Source: Siphonodentalium dalli (Eukaryota; Mollusca; Scaphopoda; Gadilida; Siphonodentaliidae). Taken from it: a stretch of DNA of 64,000 bases. Shown piece by piece: positions 11,141 through 22,091 of this stretch. The position numbers and the translations under genes were made by a program. The stretch is from positions 146,101,559-146,165,558 of the forward strand of contig CP136066.1 in assembly GCA_032622095.1 (NCBI GenBank), in the 5' to 3' direction. How positions within the stretch are numbered: position 1 is the stretch's first letter; every line of letters starts with the position of its first letter. The notes under the pieces are model-generated. The model was not told where the DNA came from, searched no databases, and saw only the letters and a program-made list of their open reading frames with translations.

Positions 11141-11270
11141 CATGGCCAAATAGCCTGTCTCTTTGAAAAGCCGACGAAATTCCTAACAGATGTACATCGT
11201 TTAGGAATTTCGTCTGCTTTCCCAAGAGACATACGCATCGTACTCCGGTATCAGGCTATAGGAGGCCATG
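11141..11270. mobile_element. Palindromic MITE (CATGGCC ends)
   Basis: CATGGCC at 11141 pairs with GGCCATG ending at 11270. Inside, GACGAAATTCCTAA pairs with TTAGGAATTTCGTC. No coding content. Confidence 0.6.
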
Positions 11271-11512
11271 CAGTTAGCTCGTACTGCGAGAAGCACACTC
11301 GATTAATTATCTTCATCCGGGCACTCTGAACCAACGGGGCCCGCTTCTTGGTTATATCGCAATAATCAAAGTGCCCCTTTAAAATAAAAAAAAAATACAC
11401 ACAGCTTATTCCAACCTAGTATGTAGAGTTACCTCGCTTCAACAAAAAATACAAAAAATACACGATGTTTTGTCCGCGTGTGATGTACTGAGATAAAATC
11501 ATTATTACACAC

Positions 11513-11671
11513 CCAATACAACAGCAGCCGAGTTGCATCTCGGGTTGAACATCGTTGGGTGGTCCGAGTTCCAGATATAGTCTAGTTTATCCCGTCCGAT
11601 CAAGTCAACATACAGACTACACACTGTTGTTTCGTCTTTCTCAATGAAGTGCTCGTTGTCGAAGCTCCGCC
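11513..11671 (-). CDS. Kelch gene, exon 4: propeller blade 5
   Basis: This exon has no ATG and was found by looking for the blade missing between exons 3 and 5. It follows the acceptor CCACTTGCAG and ends at the donor G|GTGTGT. It is 159 bases, with two bases completing a codon from exon 3 and one left over for exon 5, so phases fit exactly. The frame is open throughout. It starts GRSFDNEHF and contains LYVDLIGRDKLDYIW, then NPRCNSAAVVL, which runs on into KSVYVLGG in exon 5. That gives strands, W and R at the positions expected of a kelch blade. The blade lacks the usual YDP. The donor is a less common GTGTGT, so confirmation from RNA would be useful. Confidence 0.8.
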
Positions 11672-12009
11672 CTGCAAGTGGGTCGAAAATTAGTCACGAT
11701 AATATTTCTTAGACCAGGCAGTCAACGCGAACGGATCACGTCGACAATAAAAAAAATATGGAAAAAAAACGACAGGAGGATCGGTCATGATATTATTATA
11801 TTAGCCAGCCTAAAGTCGTCGAATACAACCCTCTCCCATGGTACCAATAATATATATGTTGCATACCAGAAGGTGCTCTGTAGCACTCTCCCTCGTCACC
11901 CGCCACCCAGTCATTGCTATATACCCCCATCTTCCACAGCGGCGAATTTATTTGACTATTAATCTGTGCGATTCGTCACGCATGGACGTGGCGACGTACA
12001 TGCTGGGGT

Positions 12010-12360
12010 TTAATTGGGTGTCTTATGCCCCACAACTATTTCATGGCCGATGCAACATCTATTGGAAATTTCAGATTCAAATTAAGTTCAAATTGTTCTG
12101 ATAGTTTGACCTTACAACCATGCAGTATATTTATAGTGTGAAATGTGTTGTTTTTGGACCAAAAAGTCGCATCTTTTAATCCAATTGGGCATGGACTGAA
12201 ATGACCATTAGTTAGAAAGTTCAACATTATATAGGGGGTGTGAGGTTGGACATTTCCAACAGTTAGAAATCTTGAGGTAACATTTGGAAATTTTGAGTCT
12301 GGTTCGGGGGGGGGGGGGCAGTTGGAAATTCTAATATGGACACCCCAATGGAGACTAATT
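12010..12360 (-). mobile_element. Diverged hAT-family fragment
   Basis: Read on the minus strand it shows the GGTGTCC(x)nTTTCCAACTG start, G-rich/C-rich tract and AAATGTCCAACC segment found in the hAT element at 20440-21786. Ends and target duplication are not preserved. Confidence 0.5.
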
Positions 12361-12795
12361 AACAATATCTCTGTCGGCACGTACAGTTATTTATGGTTTA
12401 TTTTGAACGTAATATGCATAATTATATATGCAATGCATGCACGGTGTGTGTAACACCGCGTCATGCTCATGCAGTGTGGTTATTATGATATGTGTAATAT
12501 TCTACAAGCGATACCTCATACAAATGGTATTTCTTGTCATAATTTTATTCTCCTATCCAACAACATACATGGTACGGAGAAGACAGCCGGTTGCACTAAA
12601 CAATAGCTATCCCCGGTCACGTGCGGATAACAATTTATTTTAAATGCGAGCATGTTTACGTTCCTTTTTTTTTGTTGATCAATCTGTGCATGTGTCAAAA
12701 GGTAAAATAATTTACGCTAATGTGATATCAGGACATGACAGAGGACTCGAACTTGCATGCATGGCCATCAAATATCGGCCAATAATCAATCGTAC

Positions 12796-13297
12796 TTAAA
12801 GGCACGTGAGGCCTTAGTTGTCGAAAATATTCATATTTGTTCCAATCACCGTAAACAGAAAAACATTAAAACGCATACAGTTTCGTTCATATATACCATG
12901 ACCATCGCGTAAACAGCATGTTATCATAAAGATTTACTATATTTTACCTAAGCAATAGCCTGATTGTGTTACAGAAGACAACACAATGCTGCTGGTTAAT
13001 CACACGCAAATGGCATAAACGCTCTTTATTCGTTCCATATCAGGAATTCACCCACAAAGAACGCTCTTTATGTTTACCATCATAATATAAACAAACACCA
13101 GAAAAGTTACTTTTTATGCTTTTGTTTACATAACAATGGTCAAAAACATGACAATAACATACTGTTTATGCGATATTTCTTATTTGTATACGGACAAAGT
13201 CTGTCTACATTTTGTTGTTCTTTCTGTTTGTGGCGGTTTTTGACGGGTGGAAATATTTTCACAGGATACCCACCGCCAAGGCCAACCGTACCTTTAA
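12796..13297 (-). mobile_element. TTAA-bounded MITE, family 1, copy 2
   Basis: Inverted copy of 958-1459, also 502 bases, bounded by TTAAAGGCACG and CGTACCTTTAA. It carries two AACGCTCTTTAT motifs (the AATAAAGAGCGTT motif on the other strand). A few substitutions separate the two copies, so they are moderately old. Confidence 0.75.
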
Positions 13298-13406
13298 TTA
13301 CTAGTTCCATGCCACAGGTCCAACAATAAAAACCAACAGCAAGTCATAGAGTCACATGTATACAACTCTCGTAACTTAATTCTCAAAATTATACACAATA
13401 AATATA

Positions 13407-13872
13407 CATGTGACCCGCCATATAAAATCCAGTCGGAAGTCGGGATTTTTTTTACCCTGTGCCAATGCATTCTCTTATATATGCGAGTCGACCATAGGTC
13501 GCCTCGCATATATAAGAGAATGCATTGGCCTAACAATTTTTTATCATGTTTTTTAAATAAATGTTTCTTACAATTTTTAGGACATCAAATAAAAAAACAT
13601 CCATTACCCTGCAGGGAGCCCCACACATATATAGAAGCATATATAGAAGAGTGTCGTCTGCTCATGTTTGTCTGGGGCTCTGTATGGGTGAAATTATAAA
13701 ATTGTTAAAGAATACAAGAACAAATTATTAAAATTGTAAAAAATTGTTAGGCCAATGCATTCTCTTATATATGGGAGGCGACCTAGGGTCGACTCGCATA
13801 TATAAGAGAATGCATTGGCACAGGGTAAAAAAATCCCGACTTCCGACTGGATTTCATATGGCGGGTCACATA
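13407..13872 (+). mobile_element. TA-bounded element with two-tier palindromic ends, copy 1
   Basis: The ends CATGTGACCCGCCAT and its complement are flanked by TA on both sides. Each terminal inverted repeat is about 130 bases and itself contains a hairpin built from CCAATGCATTCTCTTATATA and its complement around a GTCGACC.TAGGTCG centre. The 200-base interior contains CCCTGCAGGGAGCCCCACAC. A second copy at 58733-59167 has the interior in the opposite orientation. There is no transposase, so it would depend on one supplied in trans, probably of Tc1/mariner type judging by the TA. Confidence 0.8.
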
Positions 13873-14290
13873 TAAGCAAATTTGTCAGGTAAATTTTTCA
13901 GTGTTAAACGTAGTTTGACAGATGGTCCATCTCTTCCAACATAACATGTTTTATATATATAGTTTCCTGGGTATAACCTAATGAATATGAACCGAAGACC
14001 CGTTTCCGGAATAAAACACTTTTTAATTAGTATCGATTTTATTTCGAATTTTCTGGTATAATATACATAAAATTAATTTGGGACATTTTACTCCATTTCC
14101 AAAACCATATCAATTGCTTGATTACTATACAGTATATATGGACTTGAACTGGACTAGTCGGCCCAGTCGAAATACCAAACGATTTGTGCATGGATGCCAT
14201 CACGTATATATAGTTCATATTACTCAAAACATATGTAGGTGTGTATATTCACGTGACATGCTATAATCAAATGCACACGGTACTCTATAG

Positions 14291-14372
14291 TCAAACTGCT
14301 AAAGTGCCATATAAGGTACTTTAGCAGTTCTGCTAAATTGCCGTATATATGCGGTACTTCGTAGCAGTTTGA
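14291..14372. repeat. Hairpin with TCAAACTGCT arms
   Basis: TCAAACTGCT pairs with AGCAGTTTGA, and an inner CTAAAGTGCC..GGTACTTTAGCAG forms a second stem. Related TACGGTACTTTATAGCAG sequence recurs at 14535-14560. Confidence 0.55.
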
Positions 14373-14403
14373 ATAGAATGTGGATATATAAAGTCTCAAT
14401 TCT

Positions 14404-14545
14404 CTAATCTCAATAAACCAATATATATAGGTATGTGTGATTTACATATTCTAATACAAAAACATCTTTTAATCTCAATAAACCAACACATATATAGGTT
14501 TGTGATATTTACATATTCAAATACAAAAACATGCCGTATATACGG
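14404..14545 (+). repeat. Two-unit tandem repeat, about 70 bases
   Basis: The unit AATCTCAATAAACCAA..TATATAGGT..TTTACATATTC.AATACAAAAACAT occurs twice in direct succession with small differences. Confidence 0.75.
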
Positions 14546-15041
14546 TACTTTATAGCAGCCTGACTAAATACAGCATACGGTATACTCTATATAATAGCAA
14601 CGGTCTATAAGAAAATATCGATATAAAATCAATATCCCGAAAACTATATAAAAACGTGTTATGGAAAAGATAGACCATCTATATATAACGTTCTGCATGG
14701 TAATGGGCTATGTTGAAAATGGCGCAGACTCCACAAACTCACTAACGCGCACATATAAACAGACAACTAGACAATTTTTCAGACGAATCCCACAACTGCA
14801 TTTAAAAAATATGTAAATATATGTTTGGGAATAGAGAAAGTGTGAATAATAGGCAGTAAGAAAGTATAGAAAGACGAAGAATGACAAAATACACCTGGAA
14901 TGAATTAGATGGATAGAGGAAGAGAGAGGTGGAGAAGAGAGATACATCTATGGGTGAAGAGGGGTAGAGGAGAGGATATAAAGATCCAGTTATACCTGTT
15001 ATATGGGAAAATAAATATAAATATATATGTGGGGTCTTTAT

Positions 15042-15972
15042 TAGTCCAAGTCTTCTTGTACTAAAACCAGCTAAGATATTGGGATGGCGATGCTGGCGTT
15101 TAGTCCAAGACCGCTTGCATACCAATCCTACCACACGACTTACGCCCACGATCTGTGGCGGGAATCTGTGGTGTATTTTACTCGATTTACCTAGCAAATC
15201 AATACATGATGCTATATACATCGGAAAGGCTTACATCTTATGGTCACAATGGTGTATAATAATCTAACTTTAATGTTAAATTACACATAGAATATTCCGG
15301 TTGATTGCCATAAACATCGTTGTTTTTTCTGTTTGTTTACTTAACTGAAAGCCGAACTCAGGTTCCGAAGAACTTCGGCATTGTCCGGTGTTTGTTTTGG
15401 CCGAGACGAATTTCGATACAAACAAAATGGCGGCCCCCATGATATTCTAATGGTCATTGTGTTTACACTGTTTTAAACTGTGAGATGGTTATAATTCCCG
15501 TAATTTATTTAATGTATTACATTTATATCTTCAATATGTATTTAATCTATGTATTTATTTATTTATTGTCACGTATAATTACGATTACAATGGAGAATTC
15601 ATCGTGCGTGGTTGATTGAAAATCTACGGAATATTTTCACCGGAAAATGCCGAACGCAGTTCGCAAGGTCAACTGAGTTCGCATACTTTAAAAAATATGT
15701 AAACACTGCGGCAAAAGTTTCTTTTCACATTAAATTACCGCTTTCAATTCACAACCGATGTGGGTTTCAGATCAAATAGCATGTCTTCTGCGGAAACTAT
15801 CCGTTTATTGTAGCAATTGTGATATTTTATTTCATATAATTGTGGTTTTATTTGAGCGGGTCACTAACGCTTAAGCCGTGTCATAAGCGAGCATATAGGG
15901 CGGTCTTGGACTAAACGCCAGCATCGCCATCCCAATATCTTAGCTGGTTTTAGTACAAGAAGACTTGGACTA
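15042..15972. mobile_element. MULE-like element with perfect 73-base TIRs
   Basis: The ends at 15042-15114 and 15900-15972 are perfect inverted repeats starting TAGTCCAAGTCTTCTTG. The element is flanked by the 9-base direct repeat GGTCTTTAT (15033-15041 and 15973-15981). Long inverted repeats with a 9-base duplication are the hallmark of Mutator-like elements. The 785-base interior encodes no transposase. It contains a stretch around 15415-15445 reading ACAAAATGGCGGCCCCCATG that looks like a gene start but closes after a few codons. Identical ends suggest recent insertion. Confidence 0.85.
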
Positions 15973-16110
15973 GGTCTTTATATGCATGATAGCGAGATAT
16001 ATACGAGAGTTAAATACCATTGCGATGTTTTTTGTCGGAACACTTTAACGTCGCACATCAAGCATCGAGAGACTATTTCTTAATACCTATTTCTGAAAAT
16101 ATGACCATAG

Positions 16111-16111
16111 C

Positions 16112-16155
<44 letters not shown>

Positions 16156-16158
16156 TAG
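16111..16158 (+). repeat. GA microsatellite
   Basis: About 20 GA units followed by GATA repeats. Confidence 0.95.
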
Positions 16159-16373
16159 AAAAAAAATAGGGACGTGCTCCCTTTTCAAACTAAATACATA
16201 CATTACCGGTGGTATTCACCAGATTAGACTGCGCGAAAGCTACTCGGGTGGAACATAGATCTCATTGGGTCTATGTTGCCGAGATATGAATGTCAAAGTC
16301 TGTCGTCATTTGGAGTGTACCTTCGATGTTTTCTTGCCTAACCTCTCCAATATTATAATATGAAATGCATTAC

Positions 16374-16495
16374 CTCCAAAAATGAATATTTCCTGATCTA
16401 TTTCTATCATCCGGTGCTTGGCCCGTTCCTGTGGAATGGCGTACATCCCATGTTCATCGCTATCATGCCAAGCGTTCACCCGAGAGTTGTATATC
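16374..16495 (-). CDS. Kelch gene, exon 3: end of propeller blade 4
   Basis: This exon follows the acceptor ATATTATATTGCAG and ends at the donor GGAG|GTAATGC. Its first base completes the tryptophan codon begun in exon 2, and its last base starts the first codon of exon 4. It encodes IYNSRVNAWHDSDEHGMYA, then RAKHRMIEIDQEIFIFGG: the kelch W, the R..H pair and the closing strand with double glycine. Joined to exon 2 it completes blade 4 without gap. It lies 25 kb from exon 2. Splice motifs and phase make it convincing despite its small size (122 bases). Confidence 0.85.
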
Positions 16496-17819
16496 CTGCA
16501 ATATAATATAACCATTTGTTGTATGCTATGCTGTCAAATAGTAGCATTTTTGCATCAGATAAAAGCCATTACCCGTCTAGTGAGATATCTATATCTCACT
16601 CATATCCATCCGCGCTAAACTTAAAAGTGATTCGGTACTAGGTGAGTTATAACATCGCTTAGCCACTGAGTGTTCAGGTTAAAACAAATTATAATATGTT
16701 ATCAATTAAATTTGTTTGTTAAACATACTATGCTGTTAGCTCCCTTTCCCCTCAACCAATCTGCACATGTCTGGAAAAAAATAGAACTATTTTTATATAC
16801 TCAAGCTCATTACCATGGTTGTGATTGGTTATACAAATTTGCACTTTTTACTCTTCTTTCGAGCTGAGCCATGGGTCATCTGAGCGGATCAAATAATAAA
16901 CAGAATATATACACATTTTGTTGGATATGGTAATTATCTCATTCGTGATGACACAAAACAAATGAATTTCCACTCGTGGCAGAGCCATTCGTTGAAATTG
17001 ATTTTTTATTTTGCCATCACTCTTGAGATAATTTCCATATCTATTAACCAAAAAGTGTAGATATCCTCTATGTATATGATATAGTTTATCAAGTAATTTA
17101 GATTTGGATCCCCTCCGGCCCCACGAGCCGCGATGATTAAAATAATTTACATCACTGACGCATAACATGACATATATACGCATATGCAGAAAGAGATATA
17201 TATAGTGATTACTATACTGAATTGGTTGGTCGTTAACTCATGTTTTGGATAAAAAGTCACCCAGGTTCCCAAAATAATCCCAAAGCAAGCAAATGGTCAC
17301 TCAGGTTCGCTGACACTGCATGCTAAATGACACACATGTAGAATCGTTCAACATACATGATCTATTGTTTAACACAGCTCATTGCTCTGTTCCGCTGAAA
17401 ATTGGCGAAAATCAGATGTTACATATACTAAGCAATATGTAAATAATAATAAAATAATCATTTTTAGTATTTTCCTCCATAACATCGAATCTGTCTAAAA
17501 CAAGCACAACGCCAAACGTGGTGTAATCCCCCCCCCCCCCCCCCGACGCTCAGTTTAGAGAGTGCATGGGCAATGATGGAAATTATTATTTTTATTTTCA
17601 TAATCCAAGAAACTGGATATCCTTTCCCATTACACTGGGCTGCGTACATCAAGACACCAAAAGCACAACCAAATGCGACGATCAATGCCAAAGGTACTAA
17701 GCTTGTAAAATGGACGAAGGTCGTAGTATGTAGTTACCCCCCCATTAAACCTATGCTATCACCATGCCAAAGGACAACGAACATCCACAGCACAATGTTT
17801 GTCATATAGACGCGGGTTG

Positions 17820-18075
17820 ACGCGTTTTACACCGAGTCCAGCAAAGGGCATAACTCTGGAAAATAGTGCAGACAAAACCACTATGTGGAGATCCATTCCA
17901 CAATGCTTGATTCTAACGGCATAACAAAGGACATCCAAATTGGACTATCGATACTTGAGATGTGTTGTGAAATGTTTGTTACGGACGGACGGACGGCTAG
18001 ACGTCTCGAAGGACGGACGGCTATACCGACGATAGGGAGTCTCTACTATATACACCAGAATCCTCCTTCGGAGGG
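17820..18075 (+). repeat. GGGCATAACTCTG / GGACGGACGG dispersed repeat
   Basis: The sequence GGGCATAACTCTGGAAAAT leads, after about 140 bases, into GGACGGACGGACGG and then CACCAGAATCCTCC. From memory, this arrangement is frequent in marine invertebrate genomes and may be a retroposon 3' part. The 103-residue frame across it is not believed to be a gene. Confidence 0.45.
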
Positions 18076-18983
18076 TCGGATGCATAATTTTATGGATAGA
18101 GAGTTCTATATCGGACATCATGGTAGTATCCTCATTAAAGTGGCACTTCGCGTTCCAGTCATGTTATTTTATCAGGCCATTATTATTGGGTTATAAACAC
18201 AACTAAATATACTTAATCGGAGGGGTGTTTAATATACAATCCCAACCACAGGGGACACACGTACAAAATCACTATATTAAATCAAGATATATTAAGATTG
18301 GTCTTAGGATTAATCGAGGTTTAATATTGACAAAATAACTGAGATATTTGTAAAAGTGTATATATTTAAAGAAAGAATTCCTTATCACATCATGAAATGT
18401 GCAAATTGTATATTGTTATATATGGAAGATGAAAGCCACTTTTTTCAATATATACCGGTACTGCTCAAAATACGATGATATTACAAAGGAATGATCAATT
18501 TATAACTTTAAAAACCGGCACTCGTTATTAACCACTAAGGTTTTATATTAAAATTACTCATATTTCGCACATATATGCTTTTTAAATAACCGGGAACGCT
18601 TTTAGAATTATCTGACGGGAAGGTTGTCGAAATTGACACATGCGCGATGTCGATCAAATTAGGTCGTCCTTATGGGGAATTGTGTGTCGATCTGATATTC
18701 GATTAAAATGACTGTTTTAGGCCAATTAATTGTATTAACTAAGCGATGACAAATACAATATGAGTCATATCGGAGTTAGTGAGATAAGCTGGTACAATCG
18801 CATTCTATCGGGACTAGAAATTAGCTTTCTGGGAAGTGTCCATTGCTCCGATAGCCGACGGCCAAATTAGCGCCAATAGCCAAATTACCACGCCGTTCTC
18901 GTTTTTAATTCAATGACCATGTGTAGCCTGTTATGGTGCTGTGGTGTTATATATGGACATTATGATTTTAGGGACGGCATGCC

Positions 18984-20018
18984 CAGTGTTCGCGCTGTAG
19001 GTAGCCAAATTAGCCAATGGCTAATATTTTTCGAATTTGGCTAATAAAAATTTCATTTGGCTAAACTTTTTTTGAACCCAAATGGAGACTGAAAGCATGG
19101 AGCCAGAAAGCTAATTAATAAAAGCGCTCAATAGATCGACATTCAAGACGAAGTTAGGTGACGAAAGTATTTCATTATTTTCGTACAAAGGGAAACCCGA
19201 TCGACAACTCTATCAACCAAGCGATCACAAAGTGATATGCAATCATCCTTAGTTTTCACAAGACGGACATTCAAAGACGCATGGACATTAAACCGACAAT
19301 GGTTGAATTATGACAATGTGAAGAAAGGAATGTTTTGTAAAGTGCATTGACGCCGGTATATAAGCAATTTGTTCGTAACAGGCTGTTTTAATCTGGAGAA
19401 AGATTATGTCACTCTGCACGAAGCAGCAAAAGGTCATTATTAATTTTTAAATTTAATCCCCTAATCCCCCATTCAGCCCATTGTCTGTCTGGTCACTCAC
19501 GGCGCGCCTGCACAATGCATGTTTATGATGACATGGTAATTATGACGGACCAGGTTTATGAGCACCAAGTGTAAGACAATTGCTTAATCAGCCAAATGTG
19601 AATCACGACAGATATTTTGTGGCTATTTGTCGTCAATACCGATACAGTCAAAATAATATGCATGCATTTATGACAGATTGTAATTTGACAATTAAAAAAT
19701 AATGACATTAAGAAGGACAATCCCGGGTTACCCCCCCCCCCAATCACTCTTTCACATAAGATTAATAAATTATATATATAAAAATACTTCTAGTTCATCA
19801 AAATTATTTAAATTATTGTGTATTTTACATGTGTCTGTTAGATTTTACCATTTAGTCATTAATTGTGAACCGACCAGAAAACGATGATTTAATTTGGCAA
19901 AAGTATTTTTTTAATTTGGCCAAAAAACATTTGGCTAAAGTTTTTTTCATTTGGCTAATAAAATTTTCATTTGGCTAAACTTTTGGCTAAAGTTTTTTTC
20001 GGTCAAGCGCGAACACTG
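18984..20018. mobile_element. hAT-type non-autonomous element
   Basis: The ends CAGTGTTCGCGCT and AGCGCGAACACTG form 13-base inverted repeats. The flanks are a perfect 8-base duplication, GGCATGCC (18976-18983 and 20019-20026). Both features are diagnostic of the hAT superfamily. Subterminal regions carry many copies of TTTGGCTAA or its complement (left 19000-19065, right 19905-19995), probable transposase-binding repeats. At 1035 bases it encodes no transposase. Confidence 0.88.
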
Positions 20019-20439
20019 GGCATGCCCCTGCTCGACAGCATGCACATACATGCACCATGTGACTATTTGGGTCCATATATATGTAGACTTCATAATAAGG
20101 CCAGTCTTAAATATACATGCCAAGTCATAGCAATATTCCAACTGTTTTCGATTTTTCGGACATAATGAATTTATTGTTTAAAGATACGGCGGTGTTGGCG
20201 CTGGGTATGCTATTAAAATATTCAGCTCCGTCAAAAACCGCCATAAACCGAAAGAATAGTAAAATATAGACATATTTTGTTCTTATACCAATCAGAAATA
20301 TGGCATAAACAAAAGCAAAAAAACGTTACAATACATGGCTTGTGTTTAGATCCGGATATAGTAAACATAAATAGTGTTATTTGTTACTGTTTTCTTGATA
20401 TGGAAATAATAAAGAGCGTTTATATCATTTGTGTGTGAT

Positions 20440-21786
20440 CAGGGATGTGGCTAGAGGGTCTCCGCTGGGGGGGTGTCCACCTTGGGAATTTCCAACTGCA
20501 CCCCCCCCCCCTTGAGTCGGAATCACACCAACACAACTTTTTGCATAATTCCACTTGCACCCCCCCCCCCCTTTGAGTCGAAATCGCACCAACAACTGTT
20601 TGTTTGCATAATTCCATTTTTCCGTTTTCGACGCATGTTACTTGTGGCAGATCTTGTGAATTTTCGCGACGCATGTGTGATACAAATGATGCATGCTGAT
20701 CAGAAAATTTAAAACAATTCCACTTGCACCCCCCCCCCCCTTTGAGTCGAAATCGCACCAACAACTGTTTGTTTGCATAATTCCATTTGCACCCCCCCCC
20801 TTGTACCTCATGCTCAGGCCTAATTTCCTATATATTCATAAGCCATGCTTCTATTTTCCCAGTATGAAAACATTAAGATATTTTAACCTGAAAATTGCCT
20901 CATAAAAACAACTAGTGATCTAATTCCAGACAAATGCACACAGCTACCGACAACAGACCAGGAAACACCGGGCCGACCATGGTTGTTTGGCCCGGTGTGA
21001 GAAAATTTTGAAAACTATATACAAGAAAATCGCAAATCCTAGCATCTAGACTGGCCCCAACTGAAGCTTTCCTAGTGTTGGAAATTTCAAACCTCATGCT
21101 CCCCCTCAGGTTGGAAAATTCTTCAACTGATGACCATTTATGTCTACAAGTTTGACCAAATGTAGTAAAATATTGTTTTGCTAAACTAATTAGCAGTTTT
21201 GTATTGGCCATGTGGATGGGCAATGACACACCGGGCCGACCATGGTTCGGCCCGGTGTGCGAAAATTTTGAAATCTGAACAAGAAAATCGCAAAATCCTA
21301 ACATCTAGACTAGCCTCAAGCCTTCCTACTGTTGGAAATTTCAAACCCTACACCCCCACTTAGTTTGGAAAATTTCCAACTGATGACAATTCCAATGACA
21401 ATGTTGACCAATTGTATGACAATATTGTTTTCTTAAATTAACTAGAAGTTTTTGACTGGCCACGGGGGAGGGACCAGGACACAAGCTTTCCAAGTGTTGG
21501 AAATTTCCAACCTGTCACCCCCCTAAGGTTGGAAAATTTCCAACTGATGTCCATTTCTGTCAAAAATTTTGACCAAAAATAGGAACATATGCAAATATTG
21601 GTCGAAAAACAATAAATTCCCCCAATAAATTGTTTTATAATCAAACTACAAGAACATTTTCAACCTATTGTTGGTGTGAAATTTCGTTGTGGCAGGTATG
21701 AAATTTCCAACTATTGAAAATATAGCTCTCTGCTGGGGGGGGGGGGGGGGTGAGACACCCCACACCCCCCTCTAGCCACATCCCTG
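20440..21786. mobile_element. hAT-type element nested in a TTAA element
   Basis: The ends CAGGGATGTGGCTAGAGGG are a 19-base perfect inverted repeat. The flanking duplication TGTGTGAT (20432-20439 and 21787-21794) is perfect. The left third is a tandem array with C-runs (GCACCCCCC..TTTGAGTCGAAATC), one unit of which is interrupted by the 89-base module at 20623-20711. The middle has two units of about 266 bases, each with the hairpin ACACCGGGCC..GGCCCGGTGT. Segments TTGGAAATTTC.AACCT and TTGACCAAA match fragments at 6560, 12010, 35240 and 38254. No transposase is present. Confidence 0.9.
20623..20711 (+). repeat. 89-base module, copy inside the hAT element
   Basis: This is identical base for base to 23431-23519, while the flanks differ completely. 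It is open in one frame, with MLLVADLVNFRDACVIQMM near the start, followed by a stop. That string faintly resembles the BTB-to-BACK junction of kelch-like proteins, a weak inference from memory. Confidence 0.7.
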
Positions 21787-22091
21787 TGTGTGATTAACCA
21801 ATATAATTGCGCTGTGTTATGTAAAAAGAACCAAAACTTCTGTAACACGAGCAGGTTCTTGTTTACGTACACCATCGTACGTCTTGATGAAATATACCAT
21901 TTACGCGCTGATTATGTTTGGCATATGAACAAAACTATATATATTTTAATATCCCTTATGTTGATGGCGATTTGAACAAATATGAATATTTCTGCAACGA
22001 ACGCCGCCCGTGCCTTTAAAATCATGAATATATACTAACAAGTAACGCTCTTTATTGTTACAGTTGTCTGACGATTGTATACTATTTTGGC

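Larger units (their letters stand above)
2411..11512 (-). other. Kelch intron 4 (about 9.1 kb)
   Basis: This intron runs from the donor GTGTGT after exon 4 to the acceptor TTTCCAG before exon 5. It is filled with transposon-derived sequence, listed separately. Between about 2640 and 5300 there is mostly AT-rich sequence with no recognisable gene. The part from about 4080 to 5460 is unusually rich in GTAC palindromes such as ACATGTAC and ACCGGTAC. Confidence 0.75.
11672..16373 (-). other. Kelch intron 3 (about 4.7 kb)
   Basis: Runs from the donor GTAATGC after exon 3 to the acceptor before exon 4. It holds a TTAA element, a TA palindromic element, tandem repeats, a 931-base element with long inverted repeats and a GA microsatellite, each listed separately. 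No other gene was recognised. Confidence 0.75.
20178..22019 (+). mobile_element. TTAA-bounded MITE, family 1, copy 3, split by a hAT element
   Basis: The left part (20178-20439) and right part (21787-22019) together match the 502-base family 1 consensus: TTAAAGATACGG at the start, CGTGCCTTTAA at the end. The middle is the 1347-base hAT insertion. Comparing with the intact copy at 61440 shows the original CATTTGTGTGTGATTAACC, which fixes the insertion point. Confidence 0.85.

Noticed and set aside
14802-15221. 139-codon minus-strand frame
   Set aside because: Low-complexity sequence running across the left end of the MULE-like element, with no domain.
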